Origin: JBKEDS01 sp047975545
GTDB lineage: Bacteria; Bacteroidota; Bacteroidia; Flavobacteriales; Flavobacteriaceae
Direction: 5' to 3'
Assembly (NCBI GenBank): GCA_047975545.1
Contig: JBKEDS010000006.1
Span: 18,317 to 82,316 of the forward strand
DNA: 64,000 nucleotides
The position numbers and the translations under genes were made by a program. The notes beneath the pieces were generated by a model. It had not been told where the DNA came from, searched no databases, and was given only the letters and a program-made list of their open reading frames with translations. Below, in pieces: positions 36,799 to 46,024 of this stretch (positions within the stretch are counted from its first letter, which is position 1; each line of letters starts with the position of its first letter).

Positions 36799-38835
36799 AT
36801 GGCTAATATCTTGATTGAAAAATTCAATACGCCTTATAATACCGCTCCTTTTTTAAAAATAAACAACAACGATTATCTTCCCGCCTTTACCCAAGCCATA
36901 GCCAACGCCAAAGCGGAAATAGATGCCATTGTTGCCAACACGGAAGCTCCGATCTTTAAAAATACTATTGAAGCCTTAGAGTTTTCGGGCGAACAGTTAG
37001 ATAGGATTTCAAGCATTTTTTTTAATTTAAATTCGGCCGAAACCAACGACGACATTCAAAAAATAGCACAAGAGGTATCGCCCATGCTATCCGAATTCAG
37101 TAACGATATTACCTTAAACCAAACACTTTTCAACCGTATAAAAACCGTTTATCTTTCTAAGGATAATTTAAACTTAACGCCCGAACAAACCACGCTTCTC
37201 GAAAAAAAATACAAATCCTTTTCCCGAAACGGCGCCAATTTACCTGAGGATGAAAAATTGCAACTTCGTGAAATAGACAAGCAATTAAGCCAGCTAAAAC
37301 TTAAATTTGGCGAAAACGTCTTGGCCGAAACCAATGCCTTTGAAATGCTTATTACCAACGAAAGCGATTTAAAAGGGCTTCCCGAAGGCCTTATAGAAGC
37401 CGCCAAGCAACTGGCCGAAAGCAAAAACAAAACAGGCTGGCTGTTTACCCTGGATTACCCCAGTTATATCCCATTTGTAACCTATGCCGAAAGCAGGGCA
37501 CTGCGTAAACAGTTAGCTTTGGCCGCCGGAAGCAAAGGGTTTCACGATAATAAACTGGACAATCAGGATATTGTCCTGCAAATAGCAAAATTGCGGTTTA
37601 AACGGGCGCAACTTTTAGGCTATAAAACCCATGCCCATTTTGTATTGGAAGAACGCATGGCCAAAACACCCGAAAACGTCGATGGGTTTTTAAACGATTT
37701 ATTAAACAAATCGAAACCTGCCGCTATTCGGGAGTTCCAAACCCTTCAAAATTTTGCAAAAGAACGGGATGGTATTGAACAATTAGAAAAATGGGACGGC
37801 GCATTTTATGCCGAAAAACTAAAACAAAAACTATTCAGCATAAACGACGAACTTTTAAAACCCTATTTTAAACTCGAAAACGTTATAAACGGTGCATTTA
37901 CGGTTGCCCAAAAATTATTCGATTTAAAGTTTGAAGAAATACACGATGTAGACAAGTACCACCCCGATGTTTTAACCTATAAAGTAACTAATGAAAATAA
38001 CGATTTGGTTGCCATTTTTTATGCCGATTTTTTTCCAAGACCGGGAAAACGAAACGGCGCATGGATGACCTCCTACAAGCCTCAATTTGTAAAAAACAGC
38101 ATTGAGGAGCGCCCACACGTTTCCATAGTTTGCAATTTTACCAAACCTACCAAAACCAAACCATCGCTTTTAACCTTTAACGAGGTTACCACCCTGTTCC
38201 ATGAATTTGGCCACGCCCTACACGGCATGTTGGCCGGCACCACCTACCCCAGTTTGTCCGGCACCAATGTATTTTGGGATTTTGTAGAACTGCCAAGCCA
38301 AATTATGGAAAATTGGTGCTACGAAAAAGAAGCCTTGGAGCTTTTTGCCACACACTACCAAACGGGCGAACTTATTCCTTTGGATTTAATTGAAAAAATA
38401 AAGGCATCTGCCGCTTTTAACGAAGGCATGCAAACCCTGCGCCAGCTTAGTTTCGGGTTGTTGGATATGAACTGGCACGGCATAAACCCCACGAAAATTA
38501 CCAACGTTAAAGCACACGAGTCCAAGGCCTTTAAAAACACCGATTTATACCCCGAAGTAAAAGAAAACTGCATGAGCACGGCGTTTTCGCATATTTTCCA
38601 AGGCGGATATTCATCAGGCTATTACAGTTATAAATGGGCCGAAGTGCTTGATGCCGATGCTTTTGAATATTTTAAGGAATCGGGAATTTTCAACAAAACC
38701 GTTGCCAAAAAGTTTAAGGACAATATTCTTAGCAAAGGCGGCACCGAAGATCCTATGGCACTTTATAAGCGCTTTTGCGGAAAAGAACCACAACCGGAAG
38801 CCTTGTTAAGACGCGCCGGGTTGGTTGCTGAATGA
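36799..38835 (+). CDS. M3-family metallopeptidase (oligopeptidase A / Dcp-like)
   Basis: Zinc oligopeptidase of 678 residues, usual size. Zinc site FHEFGHALHGML (HExxH) near residue 467 with the third ligand Glu in FWDFVELPSQIMENW ~28 residues later. Tyr-rich YSSGYYSYKWAEVLDADAF near 608 closes the substrate groove. No signal peptide, so cytoplasmic: it degrades short peptides left by ATP-dependent proteases. Start at the ATG at 36799. Its 160-base upstream gap contains the purE hairpin and AT-rich sequence. Confidence 0.95.
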   Translation: MANILIEKFNTPYNTAPFLKINNNDYLPAFTQAIANAKAEIDAIVANTEAPIFKNTIEALEFSGEQLDRISSIFFNLNSAETNDDIQKIAQEVSPMLSEFSNDITLNQTLFNRIKTVYLSKDNLNLTPEQTTLLEKKYKSFSRNGANLPEDEKLQLREIDKQLSQLKLKFGENVLAETNAFEMLITNESDLKGLPEGLIEAAKQLAESKNKTGWLFTLDYPSYIPFVTYAESRALRKQLALAAGSKGFHDNKLDNQDIVLQIAKLRFKRAQLLGYKTHAHFVLEERMAKTPENVDGFLNDLLNKSKPAAIREFQTLQNFAKERDGIEQLEKWDGAFYAEKLKQKLFSINDELLKPYFKLENVINGAFTVAQKLFDLKFEEIHDVDKYHPDVLTYKVTNENNDLVAIFYADFFPRPGKRNGAWMTSYKPQFVKNSIEERPHVSIVCNFTKPTKTKPSLLTFNEVTTLFHEFGHALHGMLAGTTYPSLSGTNVFWDFVELPSQIMENWCYEKEALELFATHYQTGELIPLDLIEKIKASAAFNEGMQTLRQLSFGLLDMNWHGINPTKITNVKAHESKAFKNTDLYPEVKENCMSTAFSHIFQGGYSSGYYSYKWAEVLDADAFEYFKESGIFNKTVAKKFKDNILSKGGTEDPMALYKRFCGKEPQPEALLRRAGLVAE

Positions 38836-38985
38836 TATTACTCTAAGGAGAAACACAACTATCGCAACCAATCCGGTCGTTATCAAAATTTAGGAGCTAC
38901 GGCAAAAAAGCGTTTTACGGTTAATAATTCAGTAGAATTTCAAACCATTTTTTCTTTTTTACCATATATATTAAATCACGGTAGT

Positions 38986-40455
38986 CTAAACATCTCCCCT
39001 TTTTCGCCTAAGTGTTAAGGGCTTTCGGGTGTAACCAAACAGGCGGTAATCCTTAATTAAATCGGCAATGCCCTTGGGTACCATGTCTTCCCAGCCGAGT
39101 TCGCCTTCGGTAATCATACGCAGGATTTCCCTTGAAAATATATTTAAAATACTTTCATCGAAATCGGGAATATCCACAACTTTTCCGTTGTATTTAAAGA
39201 ACTTGTACAGTTCTTTCATGCGGGGGTAAACTTTTAGGTTTTCGCTGGTAATAAGTTCGCCCGTTTCGGGATCCAGCATAGGGTACAGGTACACTTTTAA
39301 ATCCTTAAAGAACAGCTTGCCAAAGGCCTCCAAAATACCACCGCTTAAATGGCGATAATACTTTTCGTCGAAAATATCAACCAAATTACTAACGCCCATG
39401 GCCAAGCCCATTCGTGCTTTGGTGTAATTGGAAAAATACTCAACAACCTTGTAATACTCCTGAAAATTGGTAATCATTACGTTTTGCCCGAGCGAGCATA
39501 ACAAATCGGCTCTATCGATAAAATCTTGCTCATTTATTTCACCTTCCGAACGCAGATTGGATAGGGTTATTTCAAATACTACAACGGTTTTGTCCTTATC
39601 TACTTTGCGTTCTTTGGTAAATATTTCCAACGATTTCTCATACATAGCCATATTTACCTTGGTAACGGGCCTAAAACTTCCGCGCAGCGCTAAAATATTT
39701 TTTTTGTACAACATTTTGGCCGGCAGAACGTTGGTGCCATCGGGGCCAAACATAACGGCGTCGGTCATGCCGTTTTTAACCAATTGCAGGCTCATTAATC
39801 GGTTATCTACATTTTGGAAAGCGGGCCCCGAAAAGTTAATGGTATCAATTTCCAACTGGTCCTTGTCCAAGTGGTCGTAAAGATAGCGCAACAATTTTTT
39901 TGGCTCGTTATATTTATAAAAAGCCCCATAAATTAAGTTTGTGCCAAGTACCCCAAGGGTTTCCTGTTGCAGTCGGGCATCGGTTTCCTTAAAACGTACG
40001 TGTATTACAATATCGTTATAATCGGCACTGGCCTCTACTTGGTATTTTATGCCTACCCAGCCATGGCCTTTGTTCTGCTTGGCAAAATCGATGGTTGCCA
40101 CGGTATTGGCATAGGCAAAAAATATTTTTTCGGGATGCTTGTCGCGGGTAATGCGCTTTTCCATAAGATCCATTTCGTGCGAAAGCATTTTGCGCAAGCG
40201 GGCTTCGGTAACGTAGCGGCCATCTTCTTCGGCGCCGTAAATGGCATCGCTAAAATCCTTATCGTAGGCCGACATGGCCTTGGCTATAGTACCCGAAGCA
40301 CCACCTGCCCTAAAGAAATGGCGACAGGTTTCCTGTCCGGCGCCAATTTCGGCAAAGGTGCCATAAATATTCTCGTTTAGGTTTATTTTTAAGGCTTTGG
40401 TTTTTAACGACGGAATGTCCTCAACCTCGCGGTCGCCTTTTATGTAAATGTCCAT
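38986..40455 (-). CDS. Conserved protein of unknown function (often mislabelled 'TonB-dependent receptor')
   Basis: 489 residues, starting MDIYIKGDREVEDIPSLKTKALKINLNENIYGTF (split: GDREVEDIPSLKTKALKIN, NENIYGTFAEIGAGQET). It has no signal peptide, plug or beta-barrel pattern, so the receptor label I recall from databases does not fit. Well-formed blocks include FFAYANTVATIDFAKQNKG, TLGVLGTNLIYGAFYKYN, LDKDQLEIDTINFSG and TKARMGLAMGVSNLVDIFDE. I recall homologues across Bacteroidota and some cyanobacteria, some labelled nicotinate/nicotinamide nucleotide adenylyltransferase without clear support. It probably acts in the cytoplasm; function unknown. Confidence 0.85.
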   Translation of the reverse strand: MDIYIKGDREVEDIPSLKTKALKINLNENIYGTFAEIGAGQETCRHFFRAGGASGTIAKAMSAYDKDFSDAIYGAEEDGRYVTEARLRKMLSHEMDLMEKRITRDKHPEKIFFAYANTVATIDFAKQNKGHGWVGIKYQVEASADYNDIVIHVRFKETDARLQQETLGVLGTNLIYGAFYKYNEPKKLLRYLYDHLDKDQLEIDTINFSGPAFQNVDNRLMSLQLVKNGMTDAVMFGPDGTNVLPAKMLYKKNILALRGSFRPVTKVNMAMYEKSLEIFTKERKVDKDKTVVVFEITLSNLRSEGEINEQDFIDRADLLCSLGQNVMITNFQEYYKVVEYFSNYTKARMGLAMGVSNLVDIFDEKYYRHLSGGILEAFGKLFFKDLKVYLYPMLDPETGELITSENLKVYPRMKELYKFFKYNGKVVDIPDFDESILNIFSREILRMITEGELGWEDMVPKGIADLIKDYRLFGYTRKPLTLRRKRGDV

Positions 40456-40589
40456 ATTTTGCGATAAATTTCAATACAGGGTAAAGATATTAAATCTGTA
40501 ACTGAAACAAAAAAATAAGATTACTTTTGTATAAATCTTGGTTTGTTGCGGATGTTTTTCTTCAGCAAATAACAATTAAATATAATGAA

Positions 40590-40616
40590 CCCCCCCCCAT
40601 GATTAAGTTTTAATCA
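40590..40616. repeat. Poly(C)9 tract and adjacent hairpin
   Basis: Nine C residues (40590-40598) followed by TGATTAA-GTT-TTAATCA (40600-40616), 83 bases upstream of the MBL hydrolase. Homopolymer C runs are rare in this AT-rich sequence. The rest of the 243-base gap is AT-rich. Confidence 0.8.
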
Positions 40617-40698
40617 CACAGCGAAATGTTAATTTGGGTGTTCCATACTTACACTGAACTGACGAAGTGTGACTATTAAAAGCAATAAATATTAACAC

Positions 40699-41463
40699 AT
40701 GAAAGTTACTTTTCTTGGTACCGGAACCTCTCAGGGCATACCCATTATTGGGTGTACGCACCCCGTGTGCCTAAGCAAAAACAAAAAAGATAAACGTTTA
40801 CGCTCCTCGGTGTTGGTCGAGTGGAATGGTTATGCGTATGTAATAGACTGCGGCCCCGATTTTAGGCATCAAATGCTTCGGGCGGGATGCACCAAATTAA
40901 ACGGTATTTTGTTTACCCATGAGCATAGCGACCATGTTATGGGCTTGGATGATATCCGCCCTTTTAATTTCCTGCACGGCGATATGCCCATTTATGCACA
41001 CAAGCGGGTTTTAAAGAATATTACCAAGCGGTTTGGTTATATTTTTAAAACGCATAACAAATACCCCGGTGCCCCAACCGTTGTAAAACATAGAATAAAA
41101 AACGAACCGTTTACATTGCATGATTTGAAAATAATGCCCATTAACGGCAAGCACGGGAATTTGCAAGTATTCGGGTTTAGGTTTGGCGATTTTGCCTATA
41201 TAACCGATATGAAGACGATAAAGGACAAAGAAATTGAAAAAATTAAGCACGTTAAGGTTTTGGTGGTTAACGCCTTGCGCATAACGCCGCACCATTCGCA
41301 TTTTAACCTTGAAGAGGCCTTAAATTTTATAAACAAAGTACAGCCACAAACCGCCTATCTTACCCATATTAGCCACATGCTTGGGTTTCATGACGAGGTG
41401 GAGCGCCAATTACCCGATAACATCCATTTGGCTTATGATGGTTTGCAGGTTTTAATATCGTAA
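40699..41463 (+). CDS. MBL-fold metallohydrolase, PhnP-like
   Basis: 254 residues. Metallo-beta-lactamase fold with GTGTSQGIPIIGCTHPVCLS at the N-terminus (the Cys-containing loop of PhnP/RNase Z relatives), metal motif FTHEHSDHVMGLDDIR (HxHxDH, ~75), and the later ligands GKHGN and YLTHISHML. PhnP is a cyclic phosphodiesterase; here the exact substrate is inferred. Monocistronic, ATG at 40699 after ATTAACAC, the same leader seen before thrB. Confidence 0.92.
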   Translation: MKVTFLGTGTSQGIPIIGCTHPVCLSKNKKDKRLRSSVLVEWNGYAYVIDCGPDFRHQMLRAGCTKLNGILFTHEHSDHVMGLDDIRPFNFLHGDMPIYAHKRVLKNITKRFGYIFKTHNKYPGAPTVVKHRIKNEPFTLHDLKIMPINGKHGNLQVFGFRFGDFAYITDMKTIKDKEIEKIKHVKVLVVNALRITPHHSHFNLEEALNFINKVQPQTAYLTHISHMLGFHDEVERQLPDNIHLAYDGLQVLIS

Positions 41464-41647
41464 TCAATAGAGCGGTCTCAAGCCTCCTACATTAGATAAT
41501 TCCCTATATCGTTCATTTTTAAAGTAAAATGACTCTGATTTTCTACTGTTTGATTAGTTTGTAATTAGGGGACTTACAGAGGCAAGCAAAACTAAAAAAA
41601 CAACCGTTAAAGAAACCCTAAAACCCCAACACCCTAAATTTCTTTGT

Positions 41648-41655
41648 TATATTTG
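41648..41655 (+). promoter_or_regulatory. Probable -7 element of the PIG-L operon
   Basis: TATATTTG, 22 bases before the PIG-L ATG; no proper TTG at -33. Confidence 0.45.
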
Positions 41656-41677
41656 GGGCTTTAGCAAAAAACGAACT

Positions 41678-44182
41678 ATGCGGAAAACACTTTTTTTACT
41701 CCTTATTACAATATCCTGTTTTACGGTTTGGGCGCAAAAACCCAAAACGCCAGCTTCGGCCGAAATTTACGAATCCCTACAAAAACTCAACTTTCTAGGG
41801 ACTGTTTTATATGTTGCCGCACATCCCGACGACGAAAACACCCGGCTTATTTCGTATTTATCCAATAACTTACATGCCCGAACGGCCTATTTGTCGTTAA
41901 CGCGGGGCGACGGTGGACAAAACCTAATCGGCACCGAAATTAGGGAATTACTGGGTGTTATCCGTACACAGGAATTGTTGGAAGCCCGCCGTGTCGATGG
42001 CGGCGAGCAATTGTTTTCCCGAGCCAACGATTTCGGGTATTCCAAACACCCCGACGAAACCTTTGCTATTTGGAACAAAAACGAGGTTTTAAACGATGTT
42101 GTTTTGGCCATACGCCAATTCCGCCCCGATATTATCATTAACCGTTTTGACCATCGAACCGAGGGCGAAACCCATGGTCACCACACCGCCTCTGCCCTAT
42201 TAAGTTTGGAGGCTTTCGATTTGGCGGCCAATAAAAAGGCTTTCCCCAAACAACTCGAAACGGCACAAGTTTGGCAACCAAAACGTATTTTTTTTAATAC
42301 GAGCTGGTGGTTTTACGGCAGTGAGGAAAAGTTTAACCAAGCCGATAAAAGTAATATGCTTACTTTTGATATTGGTGTTTACTATCCACTTAAAGGATTA
42401 TCCAACAATGAAGTAGCTGCATCATCCAGAAGTAAACATTTAAGTCAAGGTTTTGGCGCTTTGTTGCAGCGCGGTACGCAAAATGAGTATATCGAGTTGC
42501 TGAAAGGAGAACCATTATCAGGAAGCCAACCCGATATTTTTGAAGGTATCGATACCTCATGGAACCGCATTAAAGGCGGAAAAGCCATTGGCGATATTTT
42601 GTATGCGGTTGAAAAAAACTTCAATTTTAAAAACCCATCCGAACATTTGCCGCAATTAATAAGGGCCTACAAGCTACTGCAAAACAGCAACGACAGCTAT
42701 TGGAAAGCCTTAAAAACAGAAGAACTAAAACACATAATAGAAATGTGCGCCGGATTGTACCTGGAAGCATCCGCCCAAACACCATCGAGCACGGCAAATC
42801 AACACATAAAAGTTAATATTGAAGCCCTTAACCGAAGCAACCAAGGCATGACCTTAGAAAGTATTTCGCTTGGCAACGGAAAATTCATCCCAAAACAGTT
42901 ACAACTTAAAAACAATATAAACGAAAATTTTCAAGCCGATTATTACATTTATCCCCACGAAAGCTACACAGCACCATATTGGTTGAATGAAAAAGGCACT
43001 TTGGGCATGTACAAGGTAAACGACCAAAATTTGATTGGTAAACCCGAAACCCCAAAATCGGTTGTTGTTAATTTTAATATGCTTATAAACGAAACCCCCA
43101 TAACCTTTACCAAACCCGTAGTATACCGTTATGCAAAACCCGATAAAGGCGAACTGTACCGTCCTTTTGAAATTATTCCCGAGGCTTCGGTTAAAATTTT
43201 CGAAAAGGTTATATTTTTCAACACAAATAAAGCACAAGATGTTAAAGTTTCCGTAAAGGCAGGAAAAGATAACATCGAAGGTTTTTTAGAACTTCGCCAC
43301 CCTAAAGGCTGGAACGTTTTCCCCGAAAGGCAAAACGTAAGTATTTCCCGAAAAGGCGACGAAAAATCCGTAACATTTACGGTTACACCACCCAAAACCG
43401 ATAGCGAAGGGCTTATTAGCCCTGTTTTTCGGCTTGATGGCAGTAATTATTCCAAAGAACTTATAGAAATAAACTACGAGCATATCCCCTACCAAACCGT
43501 ACTTTTACCCAGCGAAAGCAAGGTACTGCGCTTAAATATTAAAAAAACGGGGAACAATATTGCCTATATAGCCGGCGCGGGCGATGTGGTTCCAGAAAGT
43601 CTCCAGCAAATAGGCTATAACGTAACCACCTTGTTGCCCGAAAATATTACACCCGAAACCTTAAGCCAGTTCCATGCCGTTGTTATGGGCATTAGGGCCT
43701 ACAATACCGTTGACGCTTTAAAATTTAAACAGGATATTCTGTTCGACTTTATAAAACAAGGCGGCAATATGGTCGTACAATACAATACCAATCGGGGTTT
43801 GATAACCGATAAGCTGGCGCCCTACCCCCTAACTTTATCAAGGGATCGTGTTACCGACGAAAATGCCGAAGTTGCCTTTTTGCATCCCGAACACCTTGTG
43901 TTAAACTTCCCCAACAAAATAACAAAACAGGATTTTGAAGGCTGGACACAAGAACGCGGGCTTTATTTTCCTTCGGAATGGGACGACCATTTTGCCCCCA
44001 TTTTATCCATGCACGATAAAAACGAAACCGCTAAGGACGGTAGCTTGCTTATAGCCCAATACGGCAAAGGCTTTTATGTGTATACGGGACTGAGTTTTTT
44101 TAGGGAATTTCCCGAAGGTGTATCGGGCGCATACCGCTTGTTTGCCAATATGCTTTCGTTGCAATCAATGGACGAACAATAA
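41678..44182 (+). CDS. PIG-L family (GlcNAc-type) deacetylase, secreted
   Basis: 834 residues. Signal peptide (LFLLLITISCFTVWAQ). N-terminal LmbE/PIG-L domain: metal motif AAHPDDENTRLISYL (~48), the basic ARRVDGGEQ segment (~105) and HHTASALLSLEAF (~168), which supplies the third metal ligand. The rest (~300-834) is a large beta-rich region with Ig-like and GATase1-like segments (VVMGIRAYNTVDAL), typical of the long Bacteroidota members. PIG-L enzymes deacetylate N-acetyl sugars; the exported substrate is not known. First gene of a probable operon with a microprotein, a symporter and an oxidoreductase. Confidence 0.93.
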   Translation: MRKTLFLLLITISCFTVWAQKPKTPASAEIYESLQKLNFLGTVLYVAAHPDDENTRLISYLSNNLHARTAYLSLTRGDGGQNLIGTEIRELLGVIRTQELLEARRVDGGEQLFSRANDFGYSKHPDETFAIWNKNEVLNDVVLAIRQFRPDIIINRFDHRTEGETHGHHTASALLSLEAFDLAANKKAFPKQLETAQVWQPKRIFFNTSWWFYGSEEKFNQADKSNMLTFDIGVYYPLKGLSNNEVAASSRSKHLSQGFGALLQRGTQNEYIELLKGEPLSGSQPDIFEGIDTSWNRIKGGKAIGDILYAVEKNFNFKNPSEHLPQLIRAYKLLQNSNDSYWKALKTEELKHIIEMCAGLYLEASAQTPSSTANQHIKVNIEALNRSNQGMTLESISLGNGKFIPKQLQLKNNINENFQADYYIYPHESYTAPYWLNEKGTLGMYKVNDQNLIGKPETPKSVVVNFNMLINETPITFTKPVVYRYAKPDKGELYRPFEIIPEASVKIFEKVIFFNTNKAQDVKVSVKAGKDNIEGFLELRHPKGWNVFPERQNVSISRKGDEKSVTFTVTPPKTDSEGLISPVFRLDGSNYSKELIEINYEHIPYQTVLLPSESKVLRLNIKKTGNNIAYIAGAGDVVPESLQQIGYNVTTLLPENITPETLSQFHAVVMGIRAYNTVDALKFKQDILFDFIKQGGNMVVQYNTNRGLITDKLAPYPLTLSRDRVTDENAEVAFLHPEHLVLNFPNKITKQDFEGWTQERGLYFPSEWDDHFAPILSMHDKNETAKDGSLLIAQYGKGFYVYTGLSFFREFPEGVSGAYRLFANMLSLQSMDEQ

Positions 44183-44199
44183 CAAACCACTCAAAAAAC

Positions 44200-44310
44200 A
44201 TGAATCCCAAAACCAAAAACAACCCAAAATGGCTAAAACTGTACTCGTTGGTATTAATAGCCAACGGACTATATATTGTTGCTTTTTATTTAATAATGAA
44301 AGCCTTATAG
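44200..44310 (+). CDS. 36-residue single-helix membrane microprotein
   Basis: ATG 44200 to TAG 44308-44310, between PIG-L (17 bases before) and the symporter (whose ATG is one base after the stop). Lys/Asn-rich start (MNPKTKNNPKWLKLYS) then one membrane helix (LVLIANGLYIVAFYLIMKAL), positive-inside. It is too short for most gene callers and was found by reading the gap. The size, one helix and one-base spacing suggest an accessory subunit of the symporter; I know of no named family. Confidence 0.7.
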   Translation: MNPKTKNNPKWLKLYSLVLIANGLYIVAFYLIMKAL

Positions 44311-44311
44311 T

Positions 44312-46024
44312 ATGCAGCAATTGAGCCATATCGATTGGGTTGTACTATCCATAACCCTTTTAGCCATTGTAGTTTACGGCACTTGGCAAACCCGGGGCAG
44401 TAAAAACGTAAAGGACTACCTAAAAGGCGGCAGTACATCCAAATGGTGGACTATAGGCCTATCGGTAATGGCTACCCAAGCCAGTGCCATAACATTTTTA
44501 TCCACTCCGGGACAGGCCTTTAACGACGGCATGGGCTTTGTTCAATTTTATTTTGGTTTGCCCATTGCCATGATTGTTATTTGCATGGTATTTATCCCGT
44601 TGTACCATAAACTAAACGTTTACACGGCTTACGAATTTCTCGAAAACCGTTTCGACCTAAAAACAAGAACGCTTACCGCTATTTTATTTTTAATACAGCG
44701 CGGCTTGGCAGCGGGCATAACCATTTTTGCCCCGGCCATAATCCTTTCGGTTGTTTTGGGTTGGAACCTTTTAAGCCTAAATATCATTATAGGCGTTTTG
44801 GTTATTATTTATACCGTTTCGGGCGGCACAAGGGCAGTAAACGTAACCCAAAAGCACCAAATGGTGGTTATTTTTATTGGTATGGTTGCGGCTTTTTTTA
44901 TTATTGTTAGCGAGTTGCCACAGGACATTACCTTTACCAAAGCCTTAAAAATTGCCAATACGGGCGATAAAATGCAGATTTTGGATTTCTCATTCAATTT
45001 AGATAACCGTTACACCTTTTGGAGCGGTATTATTGGCGGTACGTTTTTAATGCTTTCATACTTCGGCACCGACCAAAGCCAAGTACAGCGCTACCTGTCG
45101 GGAAAATCGGTTAGGGAAATGCAGTTGGGGCTTATTTTTAACGGCCTTTTAAAAGTACCCATGCAGTTTTTCATCCTACTCATCGGCGTTATGGTTTTTG
45201 TGTTTTACCAATTTAACGAAGCGCCCCTAAACTTTAACCCAACGGCAACGCAAGTGGTATTAAATTCTGAATTTGCCGAAGAATACAAAGCCCTTCAGCA
45301 AGAACAGAAAAACATTTTTCTGGAAAACCAACAACTAATAAAACAAATGGTTACAACGGAAAACGATAAAGCCGAAACCTTTTTATCCGAAGTATATAAA
45401 ACAAAAAGCAATGCCATAAAAACCAAGGCCAAACAACTTATTGAAAAGGCCTCGGAAGCCAAAAACATAAAAGTTGAAAGCAACGATAAAGATTATGTAT
45501 TTATCCATTTTATACTGAACAACCTACCTCGGGGACTTATCGGTTTGCTGCTGGCTGTTATTTTAAGCGCCGCCATGTCCAGCACCGCAAGCGAGCTTAA
45601 TGCTTTGGGCTCGACCACCGCAATAGACCTTTACAAACGCAACACCGCGCCAAAAACCGAAGAGCAAATGGTAAAAGCCTCAAAATGGTTTACCTTGGGC
45701 TGGGGTATTTTGGCCATTGGCGTAGCCTGTATTGCCAATCTTGCCGAAAACTTAATCCAACTGGTTAACATTATCGGTTCTATTTTTTACGGTAATGTTT
45801 TGGGCATTTTTTTATTGGCTTTTTTCTTTAAATTTGTAAAAGGCAATGCCGTTTTTATAGCAGCATTAATTACGCAATGTATTGTTTTAGGGCTTTATTT
45901 ATTAGATTTTTACAACCACATAAACCTACCCTTTTTATGGCTTAACTTTGTAGGCTGTGCCGTTGTAATATCCATAGCCTACATCATTCAGCTTATAACA
46001 CATGGCCACACAACCACAACATAA
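44312..46024 (+). CDS. Sodium:solute symporter (SSF)
   Basis: 570 residues, about 13 helices. SSF signatures: GSKNVKDYLKGGSTSKWWTIGLSVMATQASAITF (split: KDYLKGGSTSKWWTIGLS and MATQASAITFLS), YTVSGGTRAVNVTQKHQM (~168), FGTDQSQVQRYLSGKSVREM (~250). A long charged insert at residues ~320-395 (rich in Lys/Glu, predicted coiled coil) is not in the transport core. Sodium-driven uptake, likely of the sugar or sugar derivative handled by the neighbours. Its end overlaps the next gene by 23 bases. Confidence 0.92.
   Translation: MQQLSHIDWVVLSITLLAIVVYGTWQTRGSKNVKDYLKGGSTSKWWTIGLSVMATQASAITFLSTPGQAFNDGMGFVQFYFGLPIAMIVICMVFIPLYHKLNVYTAYEFLENRFDLKTRTLTAILFLIQRGLAAGITIFAPAIILSVVLGWNLLSLNIIIGVLVIIYTVSGGTRAVNVTQKHQMVVIFIGMVAAFFIIVSELPQDITFTKALKIANTGDKMQILDFSFNLDNRYTFWSGIIGGTFLMLSYFGTDQSQVQRYLSGKSVREMQLGLIFNGLLKVPMQFFILLIGVMVFVFYQFNEAPLNFNPTATQVVLNSEFAEEYKALQQEQKNIFLENQQLIKQMVTTENDKAETFLSEVYKTKSNAIKTKAKQLIEKASEAKNIKVESNDKDYVFIHFILNNLPRGLIGLLLAVILSAAMSSTASELNALGSTTAIDLYKRNTAPKTEEQMVKASKWFTLGWGILAIGVACIANLAENLIQLVNIIGSIFYGNVLGIFLLAFFFKFVKGNAVFIAALITQCIVLGLYLLDFYNHINLPFLWLNFVGCAVVISIAYIIQLITHGHTTTT

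Noticed and set aside
38986..40455. TonB-dependent receptor
   Set aside because: No signal peptide, plug or beta-barrel; the label appears to be inherited misannotation.
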